The position numbers and the translations under genes were made by a program. The notes under the pieces were generated by a model. That model was not told the origin of the DNA, did not search any database, and saw nothing but the letters and a program-made list of their open reading frames with translations. Positions 16,101 to 25,710 of a stretch of DNA of 64,000 nt are shown piece after piece. The DNA comes from Chitinophaga vietnamensis. GTDB taxonomy: Bacteria; Bacteroidota; Bacteroidia; Chitinophagales; Chitinophagaceae. Numbering within the stretch: the first letter of the stretch is position 1; each line of letters starts with the position of its first letter. Location of the stretch: NCBI RefSeq assembly GCF_902167635.1, contig NZ_CABHMS010000001.1, forward strand, positions 310,001-374,000, written 5' to 3'.

Positions 16101-16883
16101 TTGGATTTATTACAACAATCGCATTACCTGCCCGTATTATTGATCGGTCTGATAGTGGGCTATTTGTCCGGATTACTGGGAAAGGGCGGCAGCGCCATCA
16201 GTACGCCGGCCCTGCAGATATTTGCGGGCGTTAATCCGTTCTTTGCCCTCGCCTCTCCTTTGCCGGCATCTATAACCAGCACCTTATCAGCAACGGCTGT
16301 TTACCGCAAGGAGAAATTATTCAATGCCCGCGTCATCTGGCTGAGTGCTATATTCGCCGTACCAGCCACCATAGCCGGTTCCTGGCTGAGCAGCTACCTT
16401 CCCGGCAAAACCCTGATGGTGCTCACGGCACTCTTCATCGTAACGATCGGATTTTCTTTGCTGTTCTCTTTCCTGACGAGGAAAGAAGGGAAGGCAGAGC
16501 TGCCGGGAGATCAACAGATACCGGGCGCCAGGCTGATGCTGGCCGCCACAGGAATCGGATTGCTGGCGGGCCTTCTGGCCAACGCGGGCGGTGTGCTTTT
16601 CAGTTCATTCTTCATCAGGTATTTGAAAATGCCGATCAAACAGGCATTGGCATCGGCGGTGGTACTGTCGGCAATACTGTCTATACCCGGTGCGATCACG
16701 CACTGGTGTTTGGGGCATATAGACTGGAACATCGCATTGCTGCTATCTTTAACGGCTTTTCCTGCTTCTTATCTGGGGGCTAAAACGGCTGTGAAAATGA
16801 AAACGCCACTGCTGGAGAAACTCTTCGCGCTTACATTGATACTTTTCGGGTTGTACGATATCTTCTTCACGCTGGGAGCGTAA
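16101..16883 (+). CDS. TauE/SafE-family sulfite/organosulfur exporter
   Basis: 260 residues, with a TTG start at 16101 because no in-frame ATG lies nearby. It is an eight-helix-type membrane protein: the opening VLLIGLIVGYLSGLLGKGGSAISTPALQ is the first repeat signature (G-x-GG-G-x-x-x-P), and the second copy is GIGLLAGLLANAGGVLFSSFF near residue 155. TauE/SafE proteins move small anions such as sulfite or sulfoacetate across the inner membrane; the substrate here is unknown. It is convergent with the YjbR gene. No obvious functional link to its neighbours. Confidence 0.92.
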   Translation: MDLLQQSHYLPVLLIGLIVGYLSGLLGKGGSAISTPALQIFAGVNPFFALASPLPASITSTLSATAVYRKEKLFNARVIWLSAIFAVPATIAGSWLSSYLPGKTLMVLTALFIVTIGFSLLFSFLTRKEGKAELPGDQQIPGARLMLAATGIGLLAGLLANAGGVLFSSFFIRYLKMPIKQALASAVVLSAILSIPGAITHWCLGHIDWNIALLLSLTAFPASYLGAKTAVKMKTPLLEKLFALTLILFGLYDIFFTLGA

Positions 16884-16908
16884 ATCAACGAATCTTATTC
16901 GTCATCTT

Positions 16909-17265
16909 TCAGGCGCCGATCTTCATCCGGTGAATGGCATCCTGTTCGCCTGGCGGCAGGGTAGCCACCACTATTTCGTAAGCATCGTGCAGGAACGCTT
17001 GCAGCTCTGGCAGCGGCAAGGTATCTTCCTGTTTCAGCTGTACCCAGTGGTACCTGGCCAGGTGTGGCGCCGGCACAATACCCGGACGGGCAATCAATTG
17101 ATGGAAAAGAGCAGGGCTGCACTTGAAGGATATCCGGTGAGGAGGCTCCATAGATAGCATGCAGAACAACTTTTCTCCAACAAAGAATCGCAGTTCATTG
17201 TCCCATTTCTGTTCGGTAGTGACAGCCGGAAATGCGCGGCAAAAATCAAGGGTGTGATCAAACAT
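16909..17265 (-). CDS. MmcQ/YjbR family protein
   Basis: 118 residues, close to the usual length of this small double-wing DNA-binding-like fold. The family pattern is visible: an early Phe-Pro-x-V/T stretch (CRAFPAVTTEQKWDNELRFFVGEKLFCML), SFKCSPALFHQLIARPGIVPAPHLARYHWVQL and the C-terminal HDAYEIVVATLP. The biological role of the family is not settled. It is a single gene with its own upstream region. Confidence 0.9.
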   Translation of the reverse strand: MFDHTLDFCRAFPAVTTEQKWDNELRFFVGEKLFCMLSMEPPHRISFKCSPALFHQLIARPGIVPAPHLARYHWVQLKQEDTLPLPELQAFLHDAYEIVVATLPPGEQDAIHRMKIGA

Positions 17266-17426
17266 AGCAGCAGGTTTAAAGCATCATTTATTCAGCGCCG
17301 TTTTACCAACGGTACCGGTTAATTCCAAGGGTATGCTGTAAATAGAGAGTGAAACTGCCGTATAAAAATACAAAATAATTACAACAATGCAGTAGGGGAA
17401 AGAGAATTAATCCTTTATTAACGAGT

Positions 17427-17456
17427 AATTGTTGCAGCCTGGCGGCCGCAACAATT
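17427..17456 (-). terminator. Hairpin after the DUF885 gene
   Basis: Stem AATTGTTGC (17427-17435) with GCAACAATT (17448-17456) around a 12-base GC-rich loop that can pair further. It lies 10 bp past the stop of the DUF885 gene in its direction of transcription. There is no clear U tract, so termination is plausible but not certain. Confidence 0.55.
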
Positions 17457-17465
17457 ATTCAAAAA

Positions 17466-19244
17466 TTATTTTGCCCAGCGGGCCATTTTCTGCTCCAGTA
17501 CAGAAAGCGGCACACAGCCGTCTTTCAGCAATTCATCATGAAAAGAGGCCAGACTGAATTTTGGTCCCAGCTCCTGCGTGTATTTGTTGCGCAGCTCGCG
17601 GATCTTCAGCTCGCCGATCTTGTAGGAGAGGGCCTGGCCCGGGATCGCCATATAACGCTCGATCTCGGAGGTAGCCTCATGTTCCGTTACCGGCTCATTG
17701 TCCATCATGTATTTGATGGCCTGTTCGCGGGTCCAGCCTTTGGTATGCAATCCAACGTCCACGACTAAACGAATCGCGCGGTGTATTTCGTCGGTCAGGC
17801 GGCCAAAATACATGTAGGGATTGGTATACAGCCCCAGTTCCTTGCCAAGGCTCTCGCAGTAAAGCGCATAGCCTTCGCCATAAGCGCCCACCCATGTAAA
17901 GCGGCGGAACTTCGGCAGGGAATCATTTTCCTGTTGCAGGGAGAACTGGAAGTGGTGGCCGGGGATCGCCTCATGCAGGAAAAGGCATTCCATGCCGGTA
18001 TAACTGAATGTTTTTGCATCGAGGATGGGCACATAGAACACGCCCGGGCGGGAACCATCGGCAGCGCCGGGCTGGTACTCCGCACTGGCCGAAGCGGCGC
18101 GGAAAGCCTCTGTTTGGCGTATCTCGAATTTTGTTTTAGGAAGATGACCATACATTTTCTTCACGCCGGGCATGATCTTGTTTTCGATCGCTTTGAAAGA
18201 ATCGAGGATAGCGCCAGGTGTTTTGAAGATGCGGAACTGCGGATCCGTGCGCACAAATTCAAAGAAGGCCGGCAGCTCGCCTTTGAAGCCGGTGCTGGTT
18301 TTCACGGCTTCCATTTCGCCCCGGATGCGGGTCACTTCTTTTTCTCCCAATGCATAGATCTCGTCAGGCGTTTTATCGGTGGTGGTCCAGTAGCGGATCA
18401 GGTACGCGTAGTATTGCTTGCCATCAGGAATGCCTTCGATACCGCTGCTGGTGCGGGCTTTAGGCAGGTACTCCCCTTCGAAGAACTGTTGCAGTTTGGC
18501 ATAGGAGGGCAGTATATATTTTTCGATGGCCTGCGTATAATCCATTGCCAGCTTGGTTTTCGCGTTGTCGTCCAGCGAAGCGGGAATGGTTTTCAAGGGC
18601 GAATAATACACATTGTTGGCAGTATCTTTTTTGGCAAGGTCGCGCATCTGCGGGATGATCTTCACCACCAGTGCTTTGGGCAGCACATAGCCGGTGGCCA
18701 TGCCCCTGCGCATGTTGGCGATGGCGGTGTCTGTCCATTCCGCGAAGCCCTTCATACGTTTCATGAAGTTCTCATAATCCTGCAAAGTTTTGAATGGCTG
18801 CGCGCTGGTACCGGAGCCGAATTGCGCGAGCGTGAGCGGCGTAGAAGTGAACTGCGAAATGGGCATGAGGTTATCATGGAAGGTAAGCCCCGTTTTGCCG
18901 ATGTTCAGTTCGCGCTGCAGCATATCGTAAGTGATGCGGTCGTTGCTGCTGAGCGTCGCGGTGTCAATGCCTTGCAGCGCTTGCAGGTAGCGCGTATATA
19001 CTGAATCTGTTTTGCGGCGGAAAGCATCGCTGATATCGATCGTGAAATCGCCATTATACTGGTTCTCGCCATTGAAGGTGGCCTGGATAGGGTTGAGGGC
19101 CATGCTCTCATCATAGTAGCGGGCTGCCAGGTGGCGTATAGAATCGCCGGCTGCCTGTGTACCGCCCCCGGGATGTTGCTGGCAGGCGCCTGTCAGCAAG
19201 GCTCCCAGTAACGCCAGGGCGCTGTTGCGTTTTAGTATATGCAT
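17466..19244 (-). CDS. DUF885 family lipoprotein, putative metallopeptidase
   Basis: 592 residues. A lipoprotein signal has Cys21 in TGAC. The body is the helical DUF885 fold, with the characteristic HEAIPGHHFQ near residue 420, an HExxxxH-like zinc site resembling that of M2/M3/M32-type peptidases, and a later EGYALYCESLGKELG segment that supplies the third ligand region. Bacteroidota members are thought to be periplasmic or surface peptidases, but substrates are unknown. It follows the DUF1080 gene on the same strand behind a terminator, so it is probably an independent unit. Confidence 0.92.
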   Translation of the reverse strand: MHILKRNSALALLGALLTGACQQHPGGGTQAAGDSIRHLAARYYDESMALNPIQATFNGENQYNGDFTIDISDAFRRKTDSVYTRYLQALQGIDTATLSSNDRITYDMLQRELNIGKTGLTFHDNLMPISQFTSTPLTLAQFGSGTSAQPFKTLQDYENFMKRMKGFAEWTDTAIANMRRGMATGYVLPKALVVKIIPQMRDLAKKDTANNVYYSPLKTIPASLDDNAKTKLAMDYTQAIEKYILPSYAKLQQFFEGEYLPKARTSSGIEGIPDGKQYYAYLIRYWTTTDKTPDEIYALGEKEVTRIRGEMEAVKTSTGFKGELPAFFEFVRTDPQFRIFKTPGAILDSFKAIENKIMPGVKKMYGHLPKTKFEIRQTEAFRAASASAEYQPGAADGSRPGVFYVPILDAKTFSYTGMECLFLHEAIPGHHFQFSLQQENDSLPKFRRFTWVGAYGEGYALYCESLGKELGLYTNPYMYFGRLTDEIHRAIRLVVDVGLHTKGWTREQAIKYMMDNEPVTEHEATSEIERYMAIPGQALSYKIGELKIRELRNKYTQELGPKFSLASFHDELLKDGCVPLSVLEQKMARWAK

Positions 19245-19283
19245 ATGCGTAGTTTAGATATTTGCATAACAATGTAATAAAAA

Positions 19284-19309
19284 AAGCATCCCGAAGAATC
19301 GGAATGCTT
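19284..19309 (-). terminator. Rho-independent terminator after the DUF1080 gene
   Basis: Stem AAGCAT...ATGCTT with inner CCGA/TCGG. Read on the minus strand it is followed by a run of seven U residues. It lies 40 bp beyond the stop of the double DUF1080 gene. Confidence 0.85.
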
Positions 19310-19348
19310 ATTTAGAACAGTGAACAATGAAAAAAAAGGTAAAATATT

Positions 19349-20710
19349 TTATTTCAATACTTTTATTCGAATGCTTTTGAAAGAAACTTCGTTACCATGG
19401 TCCTGCAAGAGGATGTGACCTTCCGGCCACAGGCCAAAGTTATTCCAATTTTTGTACTTGCTGATAGCCACCAGATCTTTAAAGGCTTGCGATCCTCGCT
19501 CGTATTCCAACACTTTAAAACCATTCAGCCAATGCTCCACGTGGTTATTAGGATACACAATAATACGACCTTTGTTCCATTCTCCAATGGGTTGAAGGGC
19601 ACGTTTTTCCTGTTTTCTTGTCATTAAATCGTAAAGAGAGGCCAGTGTGCGGTTTCCTTCGCGTCCCAGCTTGGCATCGGGATGTACTTCATCGTCCAGG
19701 ATCTGGTATTCCAGCCCGATGGCAGATTTTCCATTGGTTTCATATGACTCTTTTACAAAATATTTCACGCCGCTATTAGCGCCCTTGGTAAGTTTGAACA
19801 TAAACTCCAGTTCAAAGGCGCCGTATTCCTTGTCGGTAACGATATCGCCGCCACTGCCTTCTTCATTGCCATTGGAGTGTTCAATGGTGAGCACACCGTC
19901 GCGCATTACCCAGCCCGCTGTGGGGAAATCCTTTCTGTATACGCCTCTCCAGCCATTGCTGGTTTTACCGTCCCAGAGCAGCACGTAGCCATTCTTTTTC
20001 TGTTGACCGGAGATAGTGTTATCCACATTATTGACTACGTAGATATTATCATAGGGAGAATATTGAGATGCCGGCGGATTTTCCATGATACGGAGGTTGC
20101 GCCAGTGGATGCTCTTGCCCGCATCTTCCTGTTTATTGCCGATACCATGTACCTGCAAAGCGATGAAACCCTTTGGCAGTGCGGTATCTACAAGATGTGC
20201 AGCCGGTACGCCATTTACCCAGGTGCGCATTTCATTGCCGCGGCACTCGATGCGGTATTTGTTCCAGCCATCTTTTTTGAAGGCGCCTTGTGCCTTGGGA
20301 TTCAGCTCCAGCGGGTATTGCCAGCCGCGACGGCCCTCTTCATAAATACCGCCGCTCCAACGCCTGTCGGATGGGTCGATCTCCATCTGGTAGCCAAATA
20401 CACGGCCATTCTGATAATCGGCGCGGCTCTGGCTGCGGAACTGGATACCAGAGTTGAACTCTTTGTCCAGCTTGAATTCCAGCTCCAGGATGAAATCGCC
20501 GTAATCCTTGTCTGTAGCCAGGAAGGAATTAGGAGTGCTCAATACCGTAGTACCGAGGATTTCGCCGTTCTCTGCTTTGTAGATCGCAGTGCCGCCAAGC
20601 TGTTTCCAGCCTTTCAGGTCTTTACCATTAAAAAGTGGTTGCCACTTCTGGGCGAACAAGCCACTGCCTATACATAGCAGGCTGCCGCAAACGAGGAATA
20701 TTTTTTTCAT
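19349..20710 (-). CDS. Double-domain DUF1080 protein (3-keto-disaccharide hydrolase-like)
   Basis: 453 residues with a Sec signal peptide ending near GLFAQ. Two concanavalin-like DUF1080 domains follow, about residues 22-212 and 240-452. Each opens with a typical phrase ([17 protein letters not shown] and [15 protein letters not shown]) and has the central strand signature ([22 protein letters not shown] and [22 protein letters not shown]). DUF1080 enzymes hydrolyse or rehydrate 3-keto sugars in the periplasm or at the surface. It is divergent from the SusC/SusD pair and shares a control region with two LacI-type boxes, which suggests coordinated sugar use. Confidence 0.93.
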   Translation of the reverse strand: MKKIFLVCGSLLCIGSGLFAQKWQPLFNGKDLKGWKQLGGTAIYKAENGEILGTTVLSTPNSFLATDKDYGDFILELEFKLDKEFNSGIQFRSQSRADYQNGRVFGYQMEIDPSDRRWSGGIYEEGRRGWQYPLELNPKAQGAFKKDGWNKYRIECRGNEMRTWVNGVPAAHLVDTALPKGFIALQVHGIGNKQEDAGKSIHWRNLRIMENPPASQYSPYDNIYVVNNVDNTISGQQKKNGYVLLWDGKTSNGWRGVYRKDFPTAGWVMRDGVLTIEHSNGNEEGSGGDIVTDKEYGAFELEFMFKLTKGANSGVKYFVKESYETNGKSAIGLEYQILDDEVHPDAKLGREGNRTLASLYDLMTRKQEKRALQPIGEWNKGRIIVYPNNHVEHWLNGFKVLEYERGSQAFKDLVAISKYKNWNNFGLWPEGHILLQDHGNEVSFKSIRIKVLK

Positions 20711-20763
20711 AACAATTCAATTACCGGGAATAGACAGGCAAAATAAAAAATGAATTTGATTTT

Positions 20764-20777
20764 TACAACCGATTGCA
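20764..20777 (-). promoter_or_regulatory. LacI-type operator candidate, DUF1080 side
   Basis: TACAACCGATTGCA on the plus strand; its reverse complement begins TGCAATCGGTTGTA. It is the same box as at 14514, inverted. It lies 54 bp upstream of the DUF1080 start codon, where a repressor could block that promoter. Confidence 0.62.
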
Positions 20778-20841
20778 GTCACTACCAGCTTATATTTTTA
20801 TAAATGTAAGAATGACGCCTATTTAATTTCAGAAAATATTT

Positions 20842-20855
20842 TGCAAACGATTGCA
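20842..20855 (+). promoter_or_regulatory. LacI-type operator candidate, SusC side
   Basis: TGCAAACGATTGCA: perfect half sites TGCAA and TTGCA around ACGA. It is 65 bp downstream of the other box in the same divergent gap, and 116 bp before the SusC ATG. A weak TAnnTTTG-like stretch (TATTTTGG) follows within 20 bp, so the box would cover the minus-33 region. Confidence 0.65.
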
Positions 20856-20970
20856 CAATTACTATTTTGGGTGTGTAGAAAGACAGTATGTAGAAAGAAA
20901 AAACTGATTCCAGGAGAAAACTGATACCAATAATTTCCACCAATCATCGCTCTATTAATTATTGAACGTT

Positions 20971-23900
20971 ATGAAAAGACAAATTTCACGTTTGTATTGC
21001 GTAGTGCTGTGCCTGTTCCTTCCCTGCCTGCTACAGGCTCAGCAGCGGCCAGTTGAAGGTAATGTGACGGGCACCGACAAACAACCACTGCTCGGCGTTA
21101 CCGTATCCGTAAAGGGCCGCAATACAGGCACACAAACAGATGCAAAGGGTCATTACCACCTGCAACTCAAAGATGCCGACAATGCCGTACTGGTATTCAC
21201 TTTCATCGGGTATATCACCCATGAAGAGCCCGTTAATGGCCGTTCCCTGATCCCGGTTATACTGGAAGAGGATCACAAAAAACTGGACGAAGTAGTAGTG
21301 GTAGGCTACGGCTCACAGAAGAAAAAAGATGTGACCGGCTCCATCTCTTCTCTTAACAGCAAAGCCATACAGGATGTGCCGGTTACCAACCCGCAACAAG
21401 CCCTGCAAGGCCGCGCCCCAGGTATCGAAGTATTGAACAACAGCTCCAAGCCCGGCGATGAGCCACAGGTGCGCATCCGCGGTACCCGCTCCCTCTCCGC
21501 CGGCAATGATCCCCTGTATGTCATTGACGGAATTCCTTATTCCGGCTCCCTCAACGACATCGGTACCGGTGTAATTCAATCGATGGATATTCTTAAAGAC
21601 GCCTCCGCCACCGCCATTTATGGCTCCCGCGGCGCTAACGGCGTAGTGCTCATCACCACCCTCAGAGGCAGGAACAGCAGGCCTGTAGTGAGCTACAGCG
21701 GCTCCTATGGCTATGTAAAGCAACTCGGTGAAGCCGATATGATGAACGCCAACCAGTTTATCAACATGCGCCGCGAAGCCTACCGCACCATCGGTAAATA
21801 TGATGATAGCAACCCCGATGCCTCCGACGCCAAAATATTCAACTCCGTAGAATATGCCAACATCAAACGCGGTGTTGATGTAGACTGGCAGAAGCTCATG
21901 GTATCTTCCGGCTATCAAACCAATCATGCGCTCAGCGTAGCCGGCGGCACCGAAAAAACAAAGTATGCAGTAGGTATCGGCTACTTCAAAGATCAGGGCG
22001 TGCTTAAACTCCAGAGCTATGAAAGGTACAACCTCAACGTGGGCATCGATCAGCAAATCGGCAACCGCGTAAGAGTAGGTGCGTCACTGTTAGCCTCCTA
22101 CAGCGAACGCAAAGGAGAAACGTACAATGGTATTGACAATGCGCTCAAAATGTTGCCCATCGCCAATCCGTATGATTCTACCGGTAATCTCATTACCTAT
22201 CCTACCGGCGATAGCCAGCAACCGAATCCACTATTGGACTATGTGAACAATAACAGGTTGGAGCTGCGTAAACGTTTCAGATTGTTCACCTCCCTCTATG
22301 GAGAAGTGGAAATTGCGAAAGGCCTCAAATACAGGCTGAACGTAGGTCCCGACATCTCCCAATATAACTACGGATTATTCCAGGGAAAAAATAATACCAA
22401 CCTGCTCATTGGCGGCGGTGATGCTACCGCTTCTAAAAACAGCGGCTTCACTACCGCCTACACTATCGAAAACCTGCTGACGTATAATAGAGTGATCAAC
22501 CGCAAACACAGCATCGGCTTCACAGGGCTGTACAGCGTGCAACGCCAGACCGGCGACAGCTCCACCGCCTCTGTGCGCGGTATCCCCGTGGAATCACAGG
22601 AATACTACAACCTGGGCCAGGCGCTGAATGTAACCGGTGTAGGCTCCAGCCTGGGCACCTGGACCATCCTCTCCTACATGGGCCGTTTGAACTATGGCTA
22701 CGATGATCGTTATCTCCTTACGCTTACGCTGCGTGCGGATGGTTCCTCCCGTTTTGCACCAGGCCACCAGTGGGGTTATTTCCCTTCAGTAGCTGTTGCC
22801 TGGAATGTGATCAGCGAACAATTCATGAAATCACAACACCTGTTCGATAACCTGAAACTCCGTGCTAGCTATGGCGCAATCGGTAACACCGGTATCAGTC
22901 CGTATGCTACACAAGGGAATTTAGGCAGGATTCCTTACTCTTTTGGCAACAAAGGCGCATTGGGCTTTCTGCCAACACAGCTGCGCAATCCGGACCTCAC
23001 CTGGGAAACTACGCGCTCGCTGGATGTGGGCCTCGACTTCAGCATCCTGAAAGGCCGCATCACCGGTGTAATAGACTGGTACAGCCAGAAAACCACCGAC
23101 CTGCTGATGCCGCACCTCCTGCCTTACAGCAATGGATTCAACTCCGTATTGCAGAATGTAGGATCTACCAGTAACAAAGGATTGGAAATAGGTTTATCGG
23201 CCACCATCTTCGACAATCCGAAAGGTTTCAGCTGGAGCATGGATGTGAACTACTTCCGCAACCGCTCCAGGATCCTTTCTCTCATGGATGGCAAAACATC
23301 CGACGCAGGCAATGCCTGGTTTGTAGGTCAGCCCACCTATGTGTATTACGATTACAGAAAGATCGGTATCTGGCAAACAAAAGATGCAGCGCAAGCGGCT
23401 ACCTACAATGTAAATCCGGGCGAGATCAGACTGGAAGATGTGAATGGAGACGGGAAGATCAATGATAAAGACAGGCAGATATTGGGATCACCTGAACCGA
23501 CATGGCAGGGCGGTACCACGCAACGCCTTTCCTATAAAGGCATAGAATTGTCTGTGGTGGCCTTTGCGCGCATCGGCGGCATGATCAAGAGCGATTTCTA
23601 TCAAAACTATAATACGCTGTTTGGCCGTTACAATAACCTGAACATTAACTATTTCACGCCGGCTAATCCGACCAATGATTTTCCGCGTCCGAATGCGAAC
23701 CAGGAAAGGCCCAGCAATTACCAGACACTCAGTTATTTCGACGGCTCCTTCTTCAAGATCAGGAACATCACGCTGGCTTACAGTCTGCCTGATGCATGGG
23801 TAAAACGCATGCAGATGCAATCCTTCCGCGTGAATGTAGGCGTGAAACAACCGCTGATCCTCGCGCCTTACCGCCAGAAATGGAAAGGTATTGATCCGGA

Positions 23901-23973
23901 AGATGTGAACGTAATCGGGGTAGATGCGCCAGCCACCTGGATGCTGCAATTCGGTATCAATGCGCGTTTCTGA
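20971..23973 (+). CDS. SusC/RagA TonB-linked outer membrane transporter
   Basis: About 1000 residues from ATG 20971; a TTG nine bases earlier in frame is less likely because the signal peptide begins MKRQISRLYCVVLCLF. After signal cleavage near LQAQQ comes a carboxypeptidase-like domain (VEGNVTGTDKQPLLGVTVSVKG, residues about 28-105), then the SusC TonB/plug signature LDEVVVVGYGSQKKKDVTGS, the plug domain with DPLYVIDGIPY and ATAIYGSRGANGVVLITT, and a long beta barrel. It imports a glycan across the outer membrane with TonB energy. The SusD partner follows after 36 bp. The LacI-type boxes upstream suggest control by a sugar-sensing repressor. Confidence 0.97.
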   Translation: MKRQISRLYCVVLCLFLPCLLQAQQRPVEGNVTGTDKQPLLGVTVSVKGRNTGTQTDAKGHYHLQLKDADNAVLVFTFIGYITHEEPVNGRSLIPVILEEDHKKLDEVVVVGYGSQKKKDVTGSISSLNSKAIQDVPVTNPQQALQGRAPGIEVLNNSSKPGDEPQVRIRGTRSLSAGNDPLYVIDGIPYSGSLNDIGTGVIQSMDILKDASATAIYGSRGANGVVLITTLRGRNSRPVVSYSGSYGYVKQLGEADMMNANQFINMRREAYRTIGKYDDSNPDASDAKIFNSVEYANIKRGVDVDWQKLMVSSGYQTNHALSVAGGTEKTKYAVGIGYFKDQGVLKLQSYERYNLNVGIDQQIGNRVRVGASLLASYSERKGETYNGIDNALKMLPIANPYDSTGNLITYPTGDSQQPNPLLDYVNNNRLELRKRFRLFTSLYGEVEIAKGLKYRLNVGPDISQYNYGLFQGKNNTNLLIGGGDATASKNSGFTTAYTIENLLTYNRVINRKHSIGFTGLYSVQRQTGDSSTASVRGIPVESQEYYNLGQALNVTGVGSSLGTWTILSYMGRLNYGYDDRYLLTLTLRADGSSRFAPGHQWGYFPSVAVAWNVISEQFMKSQHLFDNLKLRASYGAIGNTGISPYATQGNLGRIPYSFGNKGALGFLPTQLRNPDLTWETTRSLDVGLDFSILKGRITGVIDWYSQKTTDLLMPHLLPYSNGFNSVLQNVGSTSNKGLEIGLSATIFDNPKGFSWSMDVNYFRNRSRILSLMDGKTSDAGNAWFVGQPTYVYYDYRKIGIWQTKDAAQAATYNVNPGEIRLEDVNGDGKINDKDRQILGSPEPTWQGGTTQRLSYKGIELSVVAFARIGGMIKSDFYQNYNTLFGRYNNLNINYFTPANPTNDFPRPNANQERPSNYQTLSYFDGSFFKIRNITLAYSLPDAWVKRMQMQSFRVNVGVKQPLILAPYRQKWKGIDPEDVNVIGVDAPATWMLQFGINARF

Positions 23974-24009
23974 GGATTGTTTATTTTTTATCTGAAAAAA
24001 GTAATCGTT

Positions 24010-25623
24010 ATGAAAAGAATATTTGTTGGAATAGCCCTGCTGGCCCTCGCCGGCACTGCGTGTAACAAGATGTTGAAAGAAGATGTGATCACCAACGTAA
24101 CAGATGATTTCTATAATACAAAAGATGGTTTTGCCACCGCGGTGAATGGCTCCTATGTAGCCATGCGCGCGTTCTACAGCTCCGAGCGCGGTATGACGCT
24201 CACCTGCCCCGGCACCGATACCTACACCAACGGTTCCGATGGTAACTACAAATTCGCCAATCAATACACCTCGCAGCTGGATTCCCGCTACGATCATATC
24301 CGCGACGTATGGAACAGTTTTTACCAGGCTATCAATACCTGTAATGTGGTGGTAGACCGTGCAGACCAGATCAAGGGCCTGGATTCCACCGTGAAGAAAA
24401 GAGGAGTGGCAGAAGCGCTCTTCTGTCGTGCCCACTATCACTTTGTACTGATGCAGTTGTTCGGTTCCATACCCTTACGGCTACACGAAAATAAGGCGAT
24501 ACTCACCACTGCCAACCGTGATTCTACACAAGCCGTATACAACGCTGTCGTGAACGACTTACTGGCTGCCGAAGCGCAGTTGCCCGCTTCGCAGAGCGAC
24601 TGGGGCCGCGCCACGAAAGCCGCTGCGGAGCATCTGCTGGCAAGGGTGTACCTCACCCGCGCCTCCTCGCCGGATGCGCAGCCTACTGATTACGCCAACG
24701 CAGCCAAATATGCCGATATGGTGATCAAGAACTATGGCTTCAAGCTGCTGGCCGATCCCGGCCAGATATGGGCGCAGGGCAAAGAGAATAATTCAGAAAC
24801 CGTATGGGCCGTGCAATTCACCACCGATCCGCTGTATGGTTACGCTGATAACAATGCCTGCCGCTTCTTCCTCATGCAGTACGACGTGCTCGCCGGCATG
24901 AAACGCGATCTGCCCAATGGCACGCCCTGGAAGCGTTTCAGGCCTACGCGCTTCCTGATCGATACGCTGTACAAAGACCGTGTGCATGACACCCGTTACG
25001 AGAAATTTTTCACCACCGTATGGTATACCAATGCGCCTACTGCCACGCTGAATATGGGCGATACCGCCGTGTACCTGCCCGGCTATGACGTTAGCGATGC
25101 GCAGATCAAAAGCAAGAAATACCTGCTGGTGCCGCCACGTAACTACACAGAGAAATTGTACCCCTCCCTCAACAAGTTCGCCGATGCGCTGCGCCCGGAT
25201 AACCAGGCCTCCGGCGTGCGTCCGTTCATTGCTTTCCGCCTGGCCGAAGATTACCTGATCGAAGCAGAAGCGCTGATGATGACCGGTAACAAAGCCGGCG
25301 CGGCTGATCTGGTCAATGTAGTACGCCAGCGCGCTGCGCGCCCGGGCGCCACACCAGCAGAAACGCAGGCCAACCTCGACGCGATGAAGGTGACCGCCGC
25401 TGATATGACCATCGACTTTATCCTCGATGAACGCGGCCGTGAACTGATTGGTGAACAGTTCGCCTGGTTCGATCTCAAACGTACCAACAAACTGCTGGAA
25501 AGGGTACGCCTGCATAATCCGGAGGCTTCGGCCAATATCCAGCCAAAGCATATGCTGCGGCCCATTCCGCAAGATCAGATCGACCGTACCACCAATGTAT
25601 TTCCACAGAATCCGGGATATTAA
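24010..25623 (+). CDS. SusD/RagB family lipoprotein
   Basis: 537 residues from ATG 24010; an earlier in-frame TTG at 23977 would add 11 residues before the signal and is unlikely. The lipobox is LAGTAC with Cys18. The mature N-terminus NKMLKEDVITNVTDDFYNT and the segment AEALFCRAHYHFVLMQLFG are SusD-like, and the C-terminus has FILDERGRELIGEQFAWFDLKRTNKL and LRPIPQDQIDRT. It is the surface ligand-binding lid of the SusC just upstream. The length and sequence differ from the first SusD in the window, so the two pairs probably take different substrates. Confidence 0.97.
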   Translation: MKRIFVGIALLALAGTACNKMLKEDVITNVTDDFYNTKDGFATAVNGSYVAMRAFYSSERGMTLTCPGTDTYTNGSDGNYKFANQYTSQLDSRYDHIRDVWNSFYQAINTCNVVVDRADQIKGLDSTVKKRGVAEALFCRAHYHFVLMQLFGSIPLRLHENKAILTTANRDSTQAVYNAVVNDLLAAEAQLPASQSDWGRATKAAAEHLLARVYLTRASSPDAQPTDYANAAKYADMVIKNYGFKLLADPGQIWAQGKENNSETVWAVQFTTDPLYGYADNNACRFFLMQYDVLAGMKRDLPNGTPWKRFRPTRFLIDTLYKDRVHDTRYEKFFTTVWYTNAPTATLNMGDTAVYLPGYDVSDAQIKSKKYLLVPPRNYTEKLYPSLNKFADALRPDNQASGVRPFIAFRLAEDYLIEAEALMMTGNKAGAADLVNVVRQRAARPGATPAETQANLDAMKVTAADMTIDFILDERGRELIGEQFAWFDLKRTNKLLERVRLHNPEASANIQPKHMLRPIPQDQIDRTTNVFPQNPGY

Positions 25624-25629
25624 TTTTCA

Positions 25630-25670
25630 ATGAAATGAGAAGGCGGGGCAACCCGCCTTTTTCATTTCAT
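25630..25670 (+). terminator. Rho-independent terminator after the second SusCD pair
   Basis: Core stem AAGGCGGG (25640-25647) with CCCGCCTT (25652-25659), loop GCAA, extended by ATGAAATGA with TCATTTCAT. A T run follows the core. It closes the SusCD unit. Confidence 0.9.
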
Positions 25671-25710
25671 CTCTGAAAGCTTATCTTTATAAGCCAAACA
25701 ATTTAATCCT

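Noticed and set aside
17781-19004. A 407-codon plus-strand frame opposite the DUF885 gene
   Set aside because: The minus-strand protein has a lipobox and zinc-site motif. The plus frame is compositionally odd and unrecognised.
20962-20970. TTG start for the second SusC
   Set aside because: The ATG at 20971 gives a standard signal peptide, and the TTG adds three residues with no support.
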